64,000 nucleotides of DNA from Ewingella americana (GCF_006438725.1 NZ_RCZD01000001.1:310001-374000); one strand, 5' to 3'. Counted from the stretch's first letter, positions 45,075 to 54,653 are shown. Notes: generated from the sequence alone by a model not told the origin. A program made the numbers and translations.

Positions 45075-46337
45075 ATGAGTATTATGACCACTAATAAAAA
45101 TGACGCCACCCACCACGACGAAGCATCGTCAAACGACACACTAACCGAACTCGATTCCAGCCAGATAACATCCGGGGAAGGACACCGTTCTTCGGCGTTC
45201 AACGACGCAGACAAGTCAACGCGATCCTCTAAAAAAGAGCAAGAGGAGCGCTCGCAGGATGACGAGAACAAAGAGGGGCAGGAAGACGGCGAAAAGCGCA
45301 AAGGCCCCGGTAAAAAGCCGCTGATTATCCTGGGCCTGGTGGTGATTATCATGGCCATTGTGGCGCTGGTCTGGTGGCTGATGACCAAAGATCAGATCAG
45401 CACCGACGACGCCTTTACCGACGGTGACGCTGTCACCATTGCGCCAAAAATCTCCGGTTATGTCACGAATCTGGCGGTAAAAGATAACCAATTGGTCAAA
45501 CAAGGCCAACTGCTGGTGCAGATTGATCCGCGCGATGCCACCGCCCAGCGAGACCAGGCGCAGGCCCAACTGGGCGTTGCGGTTTCACAGCTGCATCAGG
45601 CGCAGGTGCAGTATGACCTGTCGAAAGTGCAATATCCGGCGCAACTGGCGCAGGCACAGGCGCAACAGGCGAGGGCTGAGGCCAGTTTGCTGAACGCCAC
45701 GGCGGATTTCCGTCGTCAGCACGGCGTTGACCCACGTGCGACCTCACAACAGAACATTGACAGCGCCAGCGCACAACTGCGTTCGGCGAAAGCCGATCTG
45801 GAAAATGCCAAAGCGCAGGTGCGGGTTGCCGCGCAGGTCGGGTTACAAATCCGTCAGGCCGAAACCAACGTCGAAGCACGTCAGCAACAAGTTGAACAGG
45901 CAAAAGCCCAGTTGGAAACCGCCACACTGAATCTCTCCTATGCCGATGTTCGTGCTCCCTACGATGGCTACGTGACGATGCGTAATGTGCAACTGGGTAC
46001 GCTGGTGCAGGCTGGCTCTTCGCTGTTCTCCATCGTTTCACCACATATCTGGATCGCCGCCAACTTCAAAGAGTCACAACTCGAACGTATGCGTCCGGGC
46101 AACAAAGTCCTGGTGAAGATTGATGCTTATCCAAACATCGAACTGCACGGCCACGTCGACAGCGTGCAGCAAGGCACCGGCTCACGCTTCTCGGCCTTCC
46201 CGGCGGAAAATGCCACGGGCAACTATGTGAAGATTGTTCAGCGCGTGCCGGTGAAAATTGTTATCGACAGCGGTCTGGACCCTAAACAGCCGTTACCACT
46301 GGGGCTTTCTGTTGATCCGACGGTTACTGTCGAATGA
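45075..46337 (+). CDS. HlyD/EmrA-type membrane fusion protein with long acidic N-terminus
   Basis: A 420-residue adaptor. Residues 1-80 are a charged, disordered cytoplasmic tail (many Asp, Glu, Ser, Lys), longer than in EmrA. One membrane helix (PLIILGLVVIIMAIVALVWW) follows, then STDDAFTDGDAVTIAPKISG, a coiled-coil hairpin (Gln/Ala-rich, about 145-275) and the second lipoyl half (YADVRAPYDGYVTMRNVQLG) with beta-barrel. It bridges the DHA2 pump and outer-membrane factor encoded next. Its stop overlaps the pump start (ATGA). The exact start is uncertain; a second ATG lies three codons in. Confidence 0.93.
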   Translation: MSIMTTNKNDATHHDEASSNDTLTELDSSQITSGEGHRSSAFNDADKSTRSSKKEQEERSQDDENKEGQEDGEKRKGPGKKPLIILGLVVIIMAIVALVWWLMTKDQISTDDAFTDGDAVTIAPKISGYVTNLAVKDNQLVKQGQLLVQIDPRDATAQRDQAQAQLGVAVSQLHQAQVQYDLSKVQYPAQLAQAQAQQARAEASLLNATADFRRQHGVDPRATSQQNIDSASAQLRSAKADLENAKAQVRVAAQVGLQIRQAETNVEARQQQVEQAKAQLETATLNLSYADVRAPYDGYVTMRNVQLGTLVQAGSSLFSIVSPHIWIAANFKESQLERMRPGNKVLVKIDAYPNIELHGHVDSVQQGTGSRFSAFPAENATGNYVKIVQRVPVKIVIDSGLDPKQPLPLGLSVDPTVTVE

Positions 46338-47902
46338 ATGAAGATCGCAGCAGTTGGAAACCCGCCAGCAATCCCTGGGCGGTGGCTGCGGTAGTGACTA
46401 TCGCGGTGTTCATGGAAATTCTGGACACCACGATCGTTAACGTAGCACTGCCGCACGTCGCCGGTTCCCTCTCCTCGAGTTACGATGAGTCCACCTGGGT
46501 GCTGACCTCATATCTGGTGGCCAACGGCATCGTTTTGCCGATCTCCGCCTTTCTCAGCCGGGTGCTTGGCCGTAAGAACTATTTCCTGATTTGTATCGCG
46601 ATGTTCACCGTTTGCTCGTTCCTGTGCGGCATCGCCACCGAACTGTGGCAGATGATTCTGTTTCGTATTTTGCAGGGCTTCTTCGGCGGGGGGTTACAGC
46701 CAGTGCAGCAATCGGTGCTGCTGGATTATTTCAAACCAAAAGATCGCGGCAAGGCCTTTGGTCTGTCATCCATTGCCATTATCGTCGCACCGGTGATCGG
46801 GCCGACGTTGGGCGGTTACATCACCGACAACGTCAGTTGGCGCTGGATCTTCTTTATCAATATTCCGGTGGGTATTATCGCCCTGCTGGCGATTTACCAG
46901 TTACTGGAGGACCCGCCGTGGGAGCGTAAAGCCAAAGTCAAACTGAGCGTCGATTACATCGGTATTGGACTGATTGCATTGGGCCTCGGCTGTTTACAGG
47001 TGATGATGGACCGTGGCGAAGATGAAAACTGGTTCAACTCGGCCTTTATCGTCACCTTTGCCCTGCTGGCCATCACCGGGATTGTCGGCGCGATTTACTG
47101 GCTGCTGTATGCCAAAAAACCCGTAGTGGATATTCGCTGCCTGAAAGACCGTAACTTTGCGGTTGCAGGCCTGCTGATGGCGGGTATGGCGATGATTCTT
47201 TACGGCAGTTCGGTGGTGATCCCTCAGTTGGCGCAGCAGCAACTCGGTTATACCGCCACGCTCTCCGGGCTGGTGATGTCGCCGGGGGCGATTCTGATCG
47301 TGCTGTCGATCCCGCTGGTGCTCAAACTGATGCCCATCGTGCAAACGCGCCTTATCATCGCCTTCGGCTTCTTCTTGCTGGCCGCGTCGTTTATCTACTC
47401 TGGCAGCCTGACACCCAATGTCGATTTTGCAACGCTGGTGATGTATCGCAGTGCCCAGTCACTGGGCCTTGGCTTCCTGTTTGTACCACTGACCACCATC
47501 GCCTTTGTGACCATTCCGCAGCGTCTGAATGCCGATGCCGCCGCGCTGTTCACCATGTTCCGTAACGTCGCCGGGTCGATTGGTATTTCGCTCTCAACCG
47601 CCGGGGTTACCGAGCGAACCCAGGCGCATAGCGCCCATATGGTGCACAACATGACACCGCTCAACGATCGGTTCAATCAGGCCGTCAGCCATAGTGCCGC
47701 CGCTATCCGCGATTACGCCCACATTGTGGGTGACCCGATGCAAATCGCCACGGTGCGAATGTATCAGGAGATGATTTCACAATCGCGCATTCTGGCTTAC
47801 ATCGACGTATTCAGTTACTGCGCCATCGTCGCGGTGATTTTGATCCCCTTCTGTCTGCTGCTTTCGCCGGTTAAGAGCGAAGGCAATGCCGGAGCACACT
47901 GA
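46334..47902 (+). CDS. DHA2-family multidrug MFS transporter (EmrB-like)
   Basis: A 522-residue, 14-helix antiporter. MEILDTTIVNVALPHVAGSL is the DHA2 TM1 motif, LGRKNYFLICIAMFTV motif A region, and SIAIIVAPVIGPTLGGYITD motif C. WRWIFFINIPVGI confirms the EmrB type. It should export hydrophobic drugs or fatty-acid-like compounds through the adaptor and the outer-membrane factor of the same operon. Start and adaptor stop overlap by 4 bp. Confidence 0.95.
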   Translation: MNEDRSSWKPASNPWAVAAVVTIAVFMEILDTTIVNVALPHVAGSLSSSYDESTWVLTSYLVANGIVLPISAFLSRVLGRKNYFLICIAMFTVCSFLCGIATELWQMILFRILQGFFGGGLQPVQQSVLLDYFKPKDRGKAFGLSSIAIIVAPVIGPTLGGYITDNVSWRWIFFINIPVGIIALLAIYQLLEDPPWERKAKVKLSVDYIGIGLIALGLGCLQVMMDRGEDENWFNSAFIVTFALLAITGIVGAIYWLLYAKKPVVDIRCLKDRNFAVAGLLMAGMAMILYGSSVVIPQLAQQQLGYTATLSGLVMSPGAILIVLSIPLVLKLMPIVQTRLIIAFGFFLLAASFIYSGSLTPNVDFATLVMYRSAQSLGLGFLFVPLTTIAFVTIPQRLNADAAALFTMFRNVAGSIGISLSTAGVTERTQAHSAHMVHNMTPLNDRFNQAVSHSAAAIRDYAHIVGDPMQIATVRMYQEMISQSRILAYIDVFSYCAIVAVILIPFCLLLSPVKSEGNAGAH

Positions 47903-47907
47903 TAAAA

Positions 47908-49470
47908 ATGAAAACGCTGACATTTACCCTTTCCGCACTGGCCCTGGCATTGACCGGTTGTTCGGTCGGCCCGGATTACCAGCAGCCGAACGCCAAAACG
48001 CCTGCAGCGTATAACGACATGAACCGCCCGCAGGTGCAGGACGGTGCGTCTATCGCCCTGCCCTCTGAGCCGAATCCGGTATGGTGGAAAGCCTTTAAAG
48101 ATCCGCAACTCGACAGCCTGATTGACCGCGCAATTGCCGACAATATCTCGCTGCAACAGGCGGTGCTGCGTATTGCCGGTGCCCGTGAGCAGGTCACTCA
48201 GGCGCGTGGCGCATGGATGCCGTCGGTTCAGGGCAACGTCAAAGCCACCCGCCAACAACTTGGCCTAAAGGGGGAACTGGAATCTTCCGGGGTTGAAGGC
48301 CAGGCGGTCAATCTCAGCCCGGAAGTCTCCCATGCGATTGACGCCGCCACCGCTCCGGTGAATTTATATCAGGGCAGTTTTGACGCCAGCTGGGAGCTGG
48401 ACCTGTTTGGCGGCACACGCCGTCAGGTCGAAGCCGCTAATGCACAGCAGCAGTCGTCCATCGAGCAGCGCAACGATGCGCTGGTCTCATTGCAGGCCGA
48501 AGTGGCCCGTGCCTATCTGCAACTGCGTGGGGCGCAGAGCATCACCGCCGCTATTCAAACGCAAATTGACGTCGCAGAGCAGACCTTGGCGCTGACCCAA
48601 AGCCAGCAAAAAAACGGTCTGGCACCACAAATGGACGTAGAAAACGCCCGCGCTCAGTTGGGTTCACTGCGCGCCCAGTTGCCACAGTATCAGGCGCAGG
48701 AGCGTCAGGCGATGAACGGGCTGGCCGTGTTGCTCGGTCAGGCTCCCGGTACGCTCGATGGCGAACTGACGGCGGTGAAACCGATACCCGCCCTGCCTGC
48801 TGCGGTCCCGGTCGGGGTGCCGTCCCAGTTGGCGCGACGCCGCCCGGACGTGCGCAAGGCAGAAGCCGATCTCCATGCCGCAACGGCCAATATTGGCGTG
48901 TCCGTGGCGCAGCTGTTCCCGAGTATTTCACTTACCGGCCAGTTTGGGATGCGTAACACTGACGCCAGCTATCTCGATAAATGGAGCAGTAATTTCTACT
49001 CGTTCGGCCCGTCGGTGACCCTGCCTATCTTCCAGGGCGGACGGCTGGTCTCCAGCGTGCATCTCTCCCGCGCACAGCAAGCCAATGCCGCGCTCAATTA
49101 CCGCCAGACGGTGCTGACCGCCCTGCAGGATGTGGATAACGCGCTGGTCAATTACCGTACCGATCAGGATCGCGTTACCGGGCTGGACCAAACCACCGAG
49201 GCGTTACAAACCACCTTTGAACTGGCGAGCAACAGCTATAGCCAAGGTCTGTCGTCATTTATCAACGTGTTGGATGCGCAGCGCCAACTGGCGCAGGCCA
49301 AACAGCAGTCGGCCGAAGCCAAAGTGCAAACCAGTACCGATCTGGTTTCACTGTATAAAGCCCTTGGCGGCGGCTGGGAACCCTACCAGAATGTGAAACT
49401 GCCAACTTATACCGTGTTCGGCCCGGCAGAAACGTCAGATGTCCACGTGCAAACTACGACCAAGGAGTAA
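47908..49470 (+). CDS. Outer-membrane efflux lipoprotein (NodT/OprM family)
   Basis: A precursor of about 520 residues with lipobox LALTGC (Cys near residue 17) and the family opening SVGPDYQQP. Two OEP repeats follow (WWKAFKDPQLDSLIDRAIAD; then GVPSQLARRRPDVRKAEADL, the RRPDV motif of this family). It forms the trimeric TolC-like channel of the tripartite pump. It lies 5 bp behind the pump gene and 6 bp before the CorA-family gene. Confidence 0.95.
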   Translation: MKTLTFTLSALALALTGCSVGPDYQQPNAKTPAAYNDMNRPQVQDGASIALPSEPNPVWWKAFKDPQLDSLIDRAIADNISLQQAVLRIAGAREQVTQARGAWMPSVQGNVKATRQQLGLKGELESSGVEGQAVNLSPEVSHAIDAATAPVNLYQGSFDASWELDLFGGTRRQVEAANAQQQSSIEQRNDALVSLQAEVARAYLQLRGAQSITAAIQTQIDVAEQTLALTQSQQKNGLAPQMDVENARAQLGSLRAQLPQYQAQERQAMNGLAVLLGQAPGTLDGELTAVKPIPALPAAVPVGVPSQLARRRPDVRKAEADLHAATANIGVSVAQLFPSISLTGQFGMRNTDASYLDKWSSNFYSFGPSVTLPIFQGGRLVSSVHLSRAQQANAALNYRQTVLTALQDVDNALVNYRTDQDRVTGLDQTTEALQTTFELASNSYSQGLSSFINVLDAQRQLAQAKQQSAEAKVQTSTDLVSLYKALGGGWEPYQNVKLPTYTVFGPAETSDVHVQTTTKE

Positions 49471-49476
49471 CTCCCC

Positions 49477-50484
49477 ATGAACGCCATTGCAAAAGAAGAT
49501 AAAAAACCCAGTTGTGATTCCGTGGTCAACAGCGTGGCTTACCGGGATGGGAAGCGTTTGCAGGACGTGACCACCGAGGACATCAGCGAAGTACTGAAAG
49601 AGCCTGGGACTTTCGTCTGGCTGGGACTATGGCAGCCGGAAGACAGCCTGATGCGCACCATCCAGGAAGAGTTCGGCCTGCACGATTTGGCGATTGAAGA
49701 TGCACTCACCGCCCATCAGCGCCCGAAAATCGAGCAGTATGGCGACTCGCTGTTCATCGTCATTCACACCGCGCAATTGGTGGATGACAAAATCGAATAC
49801 GGCGAAACCCATCTGTTTGTTGGTAAAAATTTCCTGGTCACCGTCCGTCATGGCGCATCGTCGAGCTATAAACATATCCGCGCCCATGCCGAAGAGTGCC
49901 CGGCCATGTTAGCCAAAGGCCCGGCGTACGCGCTGTACTGTGTGCTCGATCTGGTGGTGGATAACTATCTGGCGATTGTCACCGAGTACACCAAACAGTT
50001 TGATCATATCGAACAGAAGATGTTCAAGGCAGATTTTGACCAGGATGCCGTACAGGAAGTGTATAAATTGCGCCGCCAGTTATTGTCACTGCGCAACGCC
50101 GCCGTTCCTGCCGAAGATATCTGTAACCAACTCAGCCACCACTACGAGGATCTGATCCCGAAAAGCCTGCGGGCATATATCCGCGACGTACAAGACCACG
50201 CCCATCAGGTGATCACCGTCACCGATGACATGCGTGAAATGCTGGCCAACGCCATGCACGTCAACCTGGCTTTGGTGTCCGTACATCAGAACGAAGTCGT
50301 CCAGCGCCTTGCCGGTTGGGGGGCAATCCTGGCCATTCCCACCGTGGTATTTAGCCTCTACGGCATGAACTTTAAGAACATGCCGGAGCTGAATGACGTA
50401 TGGGGATACCCGGTTACCGTGGGTGTGACGGTGGTGGGGTGCGTGTTGTTGTATTGGAAGTTGAAGAAATCCGGGTGGTTATGA
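49477..50484 (+). CDS. CorA-family divalent cation transporter
   Basis: A 335-residue protein with a soluble alpha/beta N-terminal domain (LHDLAIEDALTAHQRPKIEQ is the CorA signature), a long helix, and two C-terminal membrane helices with the filter motif YGMNF followed by MPELNDVWGYP in the loop. CorA proteins conduct Mg2+ (also Co2+, Ni2+); the ZntB branch moves Zn2+. The loop MPEL is of the CorA type. It is fourth gene of the efflux operon with AAGGAG inside the previous stop, so co-expression with a drug pump is clear, and unusual. Confidence 0.93.
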   Translation: MNAIAKEDKKPSCDSVVNSVAYRDGKRLQDVTTEDISEVLKEPGTFVWLGLWQPEDSLMRTIQEEFGLHDLAIEDALTAHQRPKIEQYGDSLFIVIHTAQLVDDKIEYGETHLFVGKNFLVTVRHGASSSYKHIRAHAEECPAMLAKGPAYALYCVLDLVVDNYLAIVTEYTKQFDHIEQKMFKADFDQDAVQEVYKLRRQLLSLRNAAVPAEDICNQLSHHYEDLIPKSLRAYIRDVQDHAHQVITVTDDMREMLANAMHVNLALVSVHQNEVVQRLAGWGAILAIPTVVFSLYGMNFKNMPELNDVWGYPVTVGVTVVGCVLLYWKLKKSGWL

Positions 50485-50491
50485 GTGTTTT

Positions 50492-50520
50492 TCAGCTTTT
50501 AGAAAGCTGAGGTAAATTTT
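50492..50520 (+). terminator. Hairpin behind the efflux operon
   Basis: TCAGCTTT-TAG-AAAGCTGA followed by GGTAAATTTTT. It is close to the stop codon of the CorA-family gene; the U-run is delayed by six bases, so efficiency is unclear. Confidence 0.55.
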
Positions 50521-50547
50521 TAAATTCAAATCCAAATTCAAATTCAA

Positions 50548-50779
50548 GGTCGTGGGCGCCGGCCCACACCGGGTTAAGGGCCGTAAACGCGGCCCTTAAC
50601 AATCCTGCGTTTTTTTAACTGCGCGCTATCGCTGAATCGGGATGGCCGTGTTCCAGTCACCGCGGTTATCGCCGCAAAATACCGCCGCGTTGCGGTCCCC
50701 TCCGTTCGGGTTCGGACCAACTCACGATAAACCCGTTCGTCGTTTCTCACCGCTCCTCCGGCGGCATTTTTGAATGCGG
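50548..50779 (+). repeat. Dispersed structured repeat, copy B
   Basis: It starts GGTCGTGGGCGCCGGCCCAC and has an 11-bp hairpin GTTAAGGGCCG/CGGCCCTTAAC (50573-50600). It contains CGCCGCAAAATACCGCCGC and ends ATTTTTGAATGCGG, in the same order as copy A at 43662. The long stem has different bases in the two copies but pairs in both. Copy B is about 45 bp longer, with extra sequence near 50700-50750. A hexamer-like run of AAATTC units (50522-50547) precedes it. Confidence 0.75.
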
Positions 50780-51039
50780 CCTACACATTTTTAAAAACAA
50801 ACACAGTCTGGATTTTGAATTTAGAAAAGCCTCGGCCGCGTTCAAAACGACGTCGAGGGAGAGGCGCAAAACCGCGTGGAAGTTTACGCGGGTTGAAGCC
50901 CGAACTGAGAGTACCGCGCAGCGGCGGAGTTTGCGGCTATAACAGAAATACCTGAAACACGGCCATTGTGACCAGCGCAGCTGCTGTTTTTAAAAGAGCC
51001 GGAGATTCTTAAGAGGCGCGGCGATAGGCGCCTCTTAAG
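50780..51039. other. Gene-free hairpin-rich stretch
   Basis: Between copy B and the tandem array are several short stems: CCTCG...CGAGG (50830-50860), CCGCGT...ACGCGG (50872-50892) and a perfect 12-bp hairpin CTTAAGAGGCGC/GCGCCTCTTAAG (51008-51039, 8-nt loop). The last one can terminate transcripts of either convergent operon. The open frame across 50770-50955 is Arg/Pro-rich and not credible as a protein. Confidence 0.5.
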
Positions 51040-51040
51040 G

Positions 51041-51175
51041 CCGGTTTGGGTGGCAACCCAAGGTTTTGACCTTGAATTTTAAAAGCCAGTTTGGGTGGCA
51101 ACCCAAGGTTTTGACCTTGAATTTTAAAAGCCAGTTTGGGTGGCAACCCAAGGTTTTGAAGTTGAAATTGAAAAG
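51041..51175. repeat. 45-bp tandem repeat, three units
   Basis: Units at 51041, 51086 and 51131 are nearly identical; the third diverges in its last 15 bp. Each has two small hairpins: TTGGGT-GGCA-ACCCAA and CAAGGT-TTTG-ACCTTG. The unit length is a multiple of three, which keeps false frames open on both strands. GACCTTGAATTT in units 1 and 2 is the inverse of AAATTCAAGGTC at 50540. Confidence 0.93.
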
Positions 51176-51228
51176 CATTTCCCGGGCTTTGCAAAAGCCC
51201 AAAAAGCCCGCCGCGTCAGGCGAAAACC

Positions 51229-53655
51229 TTACTGTTTTTCGACCGGTTGCTCCAACACCATGGTTTGGGTCTGGCTGAGACTGATGTCCGCCGCGCGCAG
51301 GGCTTTGAGGATTTCATACAGTAAATCACTCTTAGTACCGCTCACCACACGCGGACTGGCGACGTAGCCGGTCACGCTGAGCACAATACCCGTCGGGCCG
51401 AGCTCTTTGAAACTGACCGACGGTGCCGGTGTGTCGAGAACGGCTTCGTGCAGCTCATAACAGGCCAGCAGCAGCGAGCGCACCTGCTCGGGGTCGATGT
51501 CCAGCGGGAAGGTCAGTGTGATGGTGGCAACACCCTGCGCATTCCCCATCGTGGCATTACGCACGTTCTGCGAAATAAACTGCGAGTTCGGTACAATCAC
51601 CGTTGAGCGGTCGCTGAGCTGAATTTCAGTGGCGCGCACGTTGATGCGACGAATATCCCCCTCCACACCGCTGATCGTCACTAAATCCCCCACTTTCACC
51701 GGGCGCTCAGTCAGCAGGATCAAACCCGAGATAAAGTTCTTCACAATCTCCTGCAAACCAAAACCGATACCGACCGACAGCGCACTGACGATCCATGCCA
51801 GCCGGTTCCATTCGATACCCAACGTCGACAGCGTAAGCAGGATAATTAACACATAACCGACGTTGCTAAACAGCGTCACCAGCGACGCACGCATTCCCCG
51901 GTCCATCATGGTTTTTGGCAGGAAATCTTTGTCCAGCCAACGCTTGGCCGAACGCAGCACGTACCAGCCCACCGCCAAAAACAGGAAAGCATTCACCGCG
52001 TGCGCGGGAATGATATTCATGCTTTCCAGACCCTTGCCACCCCAGATATCCACCACTTTGCTGAGTAATTCCAGCGGCGTTGTGGTGCCGAACGTTCCGT
52101 TGAGCAAAGCCAGGGCAGCAAACAGGACCAACAGGGTTTTACCCACCGCCGCGAACAGGGTGGCCGCCAGCGACAGGTGGCGTTCATTCAGGCTGAGGGT
52201 GCTTTTGAGCAATTTCCCGCTGTAGGTGGTCGGTGAGAAAAAGCTCTCACTGAAATCCACCACCAGGTGAATCAGCAAATAGAGGCAGGTCAGTACCAGC
52301 CCAACCCACACCAGTTCATAGGTCAGGAACCGCGCCAGCGGGATATACCCCACCAGCAGGGCGAGAATAATCACCACCGCGGTCACACTGATGGCCATGT
52401 GAATCAGCCCGGCCAGCATCGAGCGGGCTTCCGGCTGCTCGCCGCGCGCCAGCAGACGGCGGCGAACACGATTGACCCGCATCGGCGCAATCAGGCAGTT
52501 CACCGCCACCAGCAGGGCCGACATGCCGTTACCGAAGAGAGTCACTGCCACGCTGGAGTCAATCAGGCCGTTGAGCACTTCTACAATGCCGAAAATAAAG
52601 ATAAAGGCGGCCAGCGTGATCGGGAATGACGCCAGTGTCTTCGCGATAGGATCCGCCAGCCCAGGAAGACGCCATGACGGGTGGCGATTTGACAGCAGTG
52701 CGGAGCCAAGACCGGCGATCAGCGCCGAAAATACCGCCAGCACAGTGATGGAATTAGCCAACTCCATCAGCAACGATGAGGTGTCCGGCAGACGCACAAA
52801 AAACTGGCAGAACAGCGTGGCACTCAGCCACTGCGACACCACGATGATCAGCGTGGCGATACTCGCCAGCAGGCTGCGGCGTAAGCGCCCTCCAGGAAGC
52901 CAACGCGGCAGCATCCAGCCCAGAGGACGGTCAAGCGCCCGGCGGCCAAAAACACCAATGGCCAACGCCAGTAACAGATAAATCGCTGATCCGACCCGCC
53001 ATTCCGGTTGCCACGCCTGGTGCCAGGCATCTTTAACCTGCGCCCCAAAATCATCAAAACGGGCCACGTCGTTATCCTGCGGCGAAAACAGTGGCGTCCA
53101 GAAACTAATGCCGAGAATACTGCCAGAGTTAAGGGCAATCTGGGTTTTCAGCGTTTCACGGCGCAGCCCCCTGATTTGTGCCGACAGATTCTGCGCGCTG
53201 GTGCGGATAGCACTGGCCTGATCAATTTGTGCATCCAGCAGCGTTTTACTGGCATTGAGTTTATTTCGCTGGCGGATAACTTCCGGGGTTTCAGGCAAAG
53301 CCCCGGCTGCCGGGGCGGGGCCAAGGACATCGAGCTGCGCCTGAACTTGTGCGCGCTGCGGGCCGAGAGCCGTCAGCAGTTTTTCTGCGTCGTCGTAAAG
53401 CTTCAGCGCGTCGTCATTGAGCGCATTGAGTTTCTTCTCGGTTTTCGCGGTGGCAACTTGCTGTTTAGTGGTATCGAGCCGTTTTTGCAACGCGGTGAGC
53501 GCCGCAGGTGCATTGATTTTTACCGGATCGACTGGCTCGCCGTTGGCAGCGGGAGCGGGCGACGCGGCATCCGTCGCAGCCATCGCCGTCACAGGCCCTG
53601 TCATTAACGACAACAACAGTGCCCACATCACGGGCATTTTCAAGAAAGTATGCAT
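51229..53655 (-). CDS. DUF3772 MscS-type mechanosensitive channel
   Basis: About 808 residues. A signal peptide (ending TAMAA) precedes a periplasmic helical DUF3772 domain (about 40-200, coiled-coil-rich). Around ten membrane helices follow. The MscS pore helix and beta domain sit at about 640-700 (SALSVGIGFGLQEIVKNFIS, then TERPVKVGDLVTISGVEGDI and INVRATEIQLSDRSTVIVPN), with a C-terminal alpha/beta domain. It opens on membrane tension to release solutes after osmotic down-shock. Start: ATG 53655 gives a good signal peptide; the frame continues to a TTG at 53673. Its 3' end faces the repeat region. Confidence 0.9.
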   Translation of the reverse strand: MHTFLKMPVMWALLLSLMTGPVTAMAATDAASPAPAANGEPVDPVKINAPAALTALQKRLDTTKQQVATAKTEKKLNALNDDALKLYDDAEKLLTALGPQRAQVQAQLDVLGPAPAAGALPETPEVIRQRNKLNASKTLLDAQIDQASAIRTSAQNLSAQIRGLRRETLKTQIALNSGSILGISFWTPLFSPQDNDVARFDDFGAQVKDAWHQAWQPEWRVGSAIYLLLALAIGVFGRRALDRPLGWMLPRWLPGGRLRRSLLASIATLIIVVSQWLSATLFCQFFVRLPDTSSLLMELANSITVLAVFSALIAGLGSALLSNRHPSWRLPGLADPIAKTLASFPITLAAFIFIFGIVEVLNGLIDSSVAVTLFGNGMSALLVAVNCLIAPMRVNRVRRRLLARGEQPEARSMLAGLIHMAISVTAVVIILALLVGYIPLARFLTYELVWVGLVLTCLYLLIHLVVDFSESFFSPTTYSGKLLKSTLSLNERHLSLAATLFAAVGKTLLVLFAALALLNGTFGTTTPLELLSKVVDIWGGKGLESMNIIPAHAVNAFLFLAVGWYVLRSAKRWLDKDFLPKTMMDRGMRASLVTLFSNVGYVLIILLTLSTLGIEWNRLAWIVSALSVGIGFGLQEIVKNFISGLILLTERPVKVGDLVTISGVEGDIRRINVRATEIQLSDRSTVIVPNSQFISQNVRNATMGNAQGVATITLTFPLDIDPEQVRSLLLACYELHEAVLDTPAPSVSFKELGPTGIVLSVTGYVASPRVVSGTKSDLLYEILKALRAADISLSQTQTMVLEQPVEKQ

Positions 53656-53834
53656 AAAGGAATGTATCCGCAACCCGGGGAATTATTATTTTTCAGTATG
53701 ATAAGAATAGCGGTTAATGGGCGTTTAAAGGACAGGTTTTACTGTGTCGCCCATGAAAAACCACAAAACCTTTCAGGCGTTTGATATCCGGGTTCCCACT
53801 GAAAGCGCACCAGAGGGAACCTCAGACACCGGCG

Positions 53835-54653
53835 TCAGCCCTTCTTACCCAGCATCAGGCGTAATACTGCAGCGGAGTCCTGCTCAGGCAACGCCAGAAT
53901 ACCAGAATAGAGAGAGAGGGAGATTTCACAAATTTTCGCGCGATCGACATTTGCAGCGCTCAAATCATTGAACACATTCAGCTGGTCGCCGTATTTATCC
54001 TGCAATGCCTGACGAACAGGCGCCATCAGCACCTTGGCTTTTTCGCCGCTCACGGCCGTTGGCTGTGCCGTCTGGCCGCTGCCGCTGGCCAGCAATAAAT
54101 CATTCATGGTATCCAGATCTTTCTTGAACAGTTCCGGTGGCAGCACCTGTGCGGTGTTGACGCCCCCACTGATTTGCGGATAGAGAAATTTAAAACAACT
54201 GCCGTCGTTGCGCGCCTGCAATGCCTGCATCTCTTCAAGGCTGACTTGCATGGCGGCAATCACGCTCGCATCCGGCGCGGTATTCATTCGCTCAGAAAGC
54301 AAGTCTGACACCATCGGTTTGACCGTATCAATGGCTTCCTGCTGGGTTTTCCCCTCTTTCTTTAGCCGCAAAATATTGCCGCGAATCTGGCTGTACAGTG
54401 CCGGTTCCTGCGCTTTGATGGTGCTGTAAATCGGCAGTGCGGAGAGCGCCTGATCGATGTCCTGGGTCTGCTCATCGCCCGCCAGACGGGGTTTAATCAC
54501 GCCTTCGTACAGGAAATTCCCACCCAGTATCACTACCAGGAAAATAATAATGGCTGGCGTACGGCCAATTTTGCCTTTCTTGTACAGCGCCTTCAGCACG
54601 CCACCCAAAATGACAGCAACCACGGCAGCAATAATTACATCATTCCAGTTCAT
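53835..54653 (-). CDS. Uncharacterised inner-membrane protein, 272 residues
   Basis: The N-terminus has two membrane helices ([40 protein letters not shown]). The remaining 210 residues are soluble, mainly helical, and contain a single Cys pair region ([29 protein letters not shown]). I do not recognise the domain; the topology puts a large periplasmic or cytoplasmic helical domain on a hairpin anchor. Its ATG overlaps the stop of the upstream ABC-transporter fragment (ATGA), so it was probably co-translated with that gene once. Confidence 0.75.
   Translation of the reverse strand: MNWNDVIIAAVVAVILGGVLKALYKKGKIGRTPAIIIFLVVILGGNFLYEGVIKPRLAGDEQTQDIDQALSALPIYSTIKAQEPALYSQIRGNILRLKKEGKTQQEAIDTVKPMVSDLLSERMNTAPDASVIAAMQVSLEEMQALQARNDGSCFKFLYPQISGGVNTAQVLPPELFKKDLDTMNDLLLASGSGQTAQPTAVSGEKAKVLMAPVRQALQDKYGDQLNVFNDLSAANVDRAKICEISLSLYSGILALPEQDSAAVLRLMLGKKG

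Noticed and set aside
51041-51175. CRISPR array
   Set aside because: The 45-bp units follow each other without unique spacers and no cas genes are near.
51009-51194. Small proteins translated from the 45-bp repeats on both strands
   Set aside because: The frames stay open only because the unit length is divisible by three; no ribosome site and low complexity.
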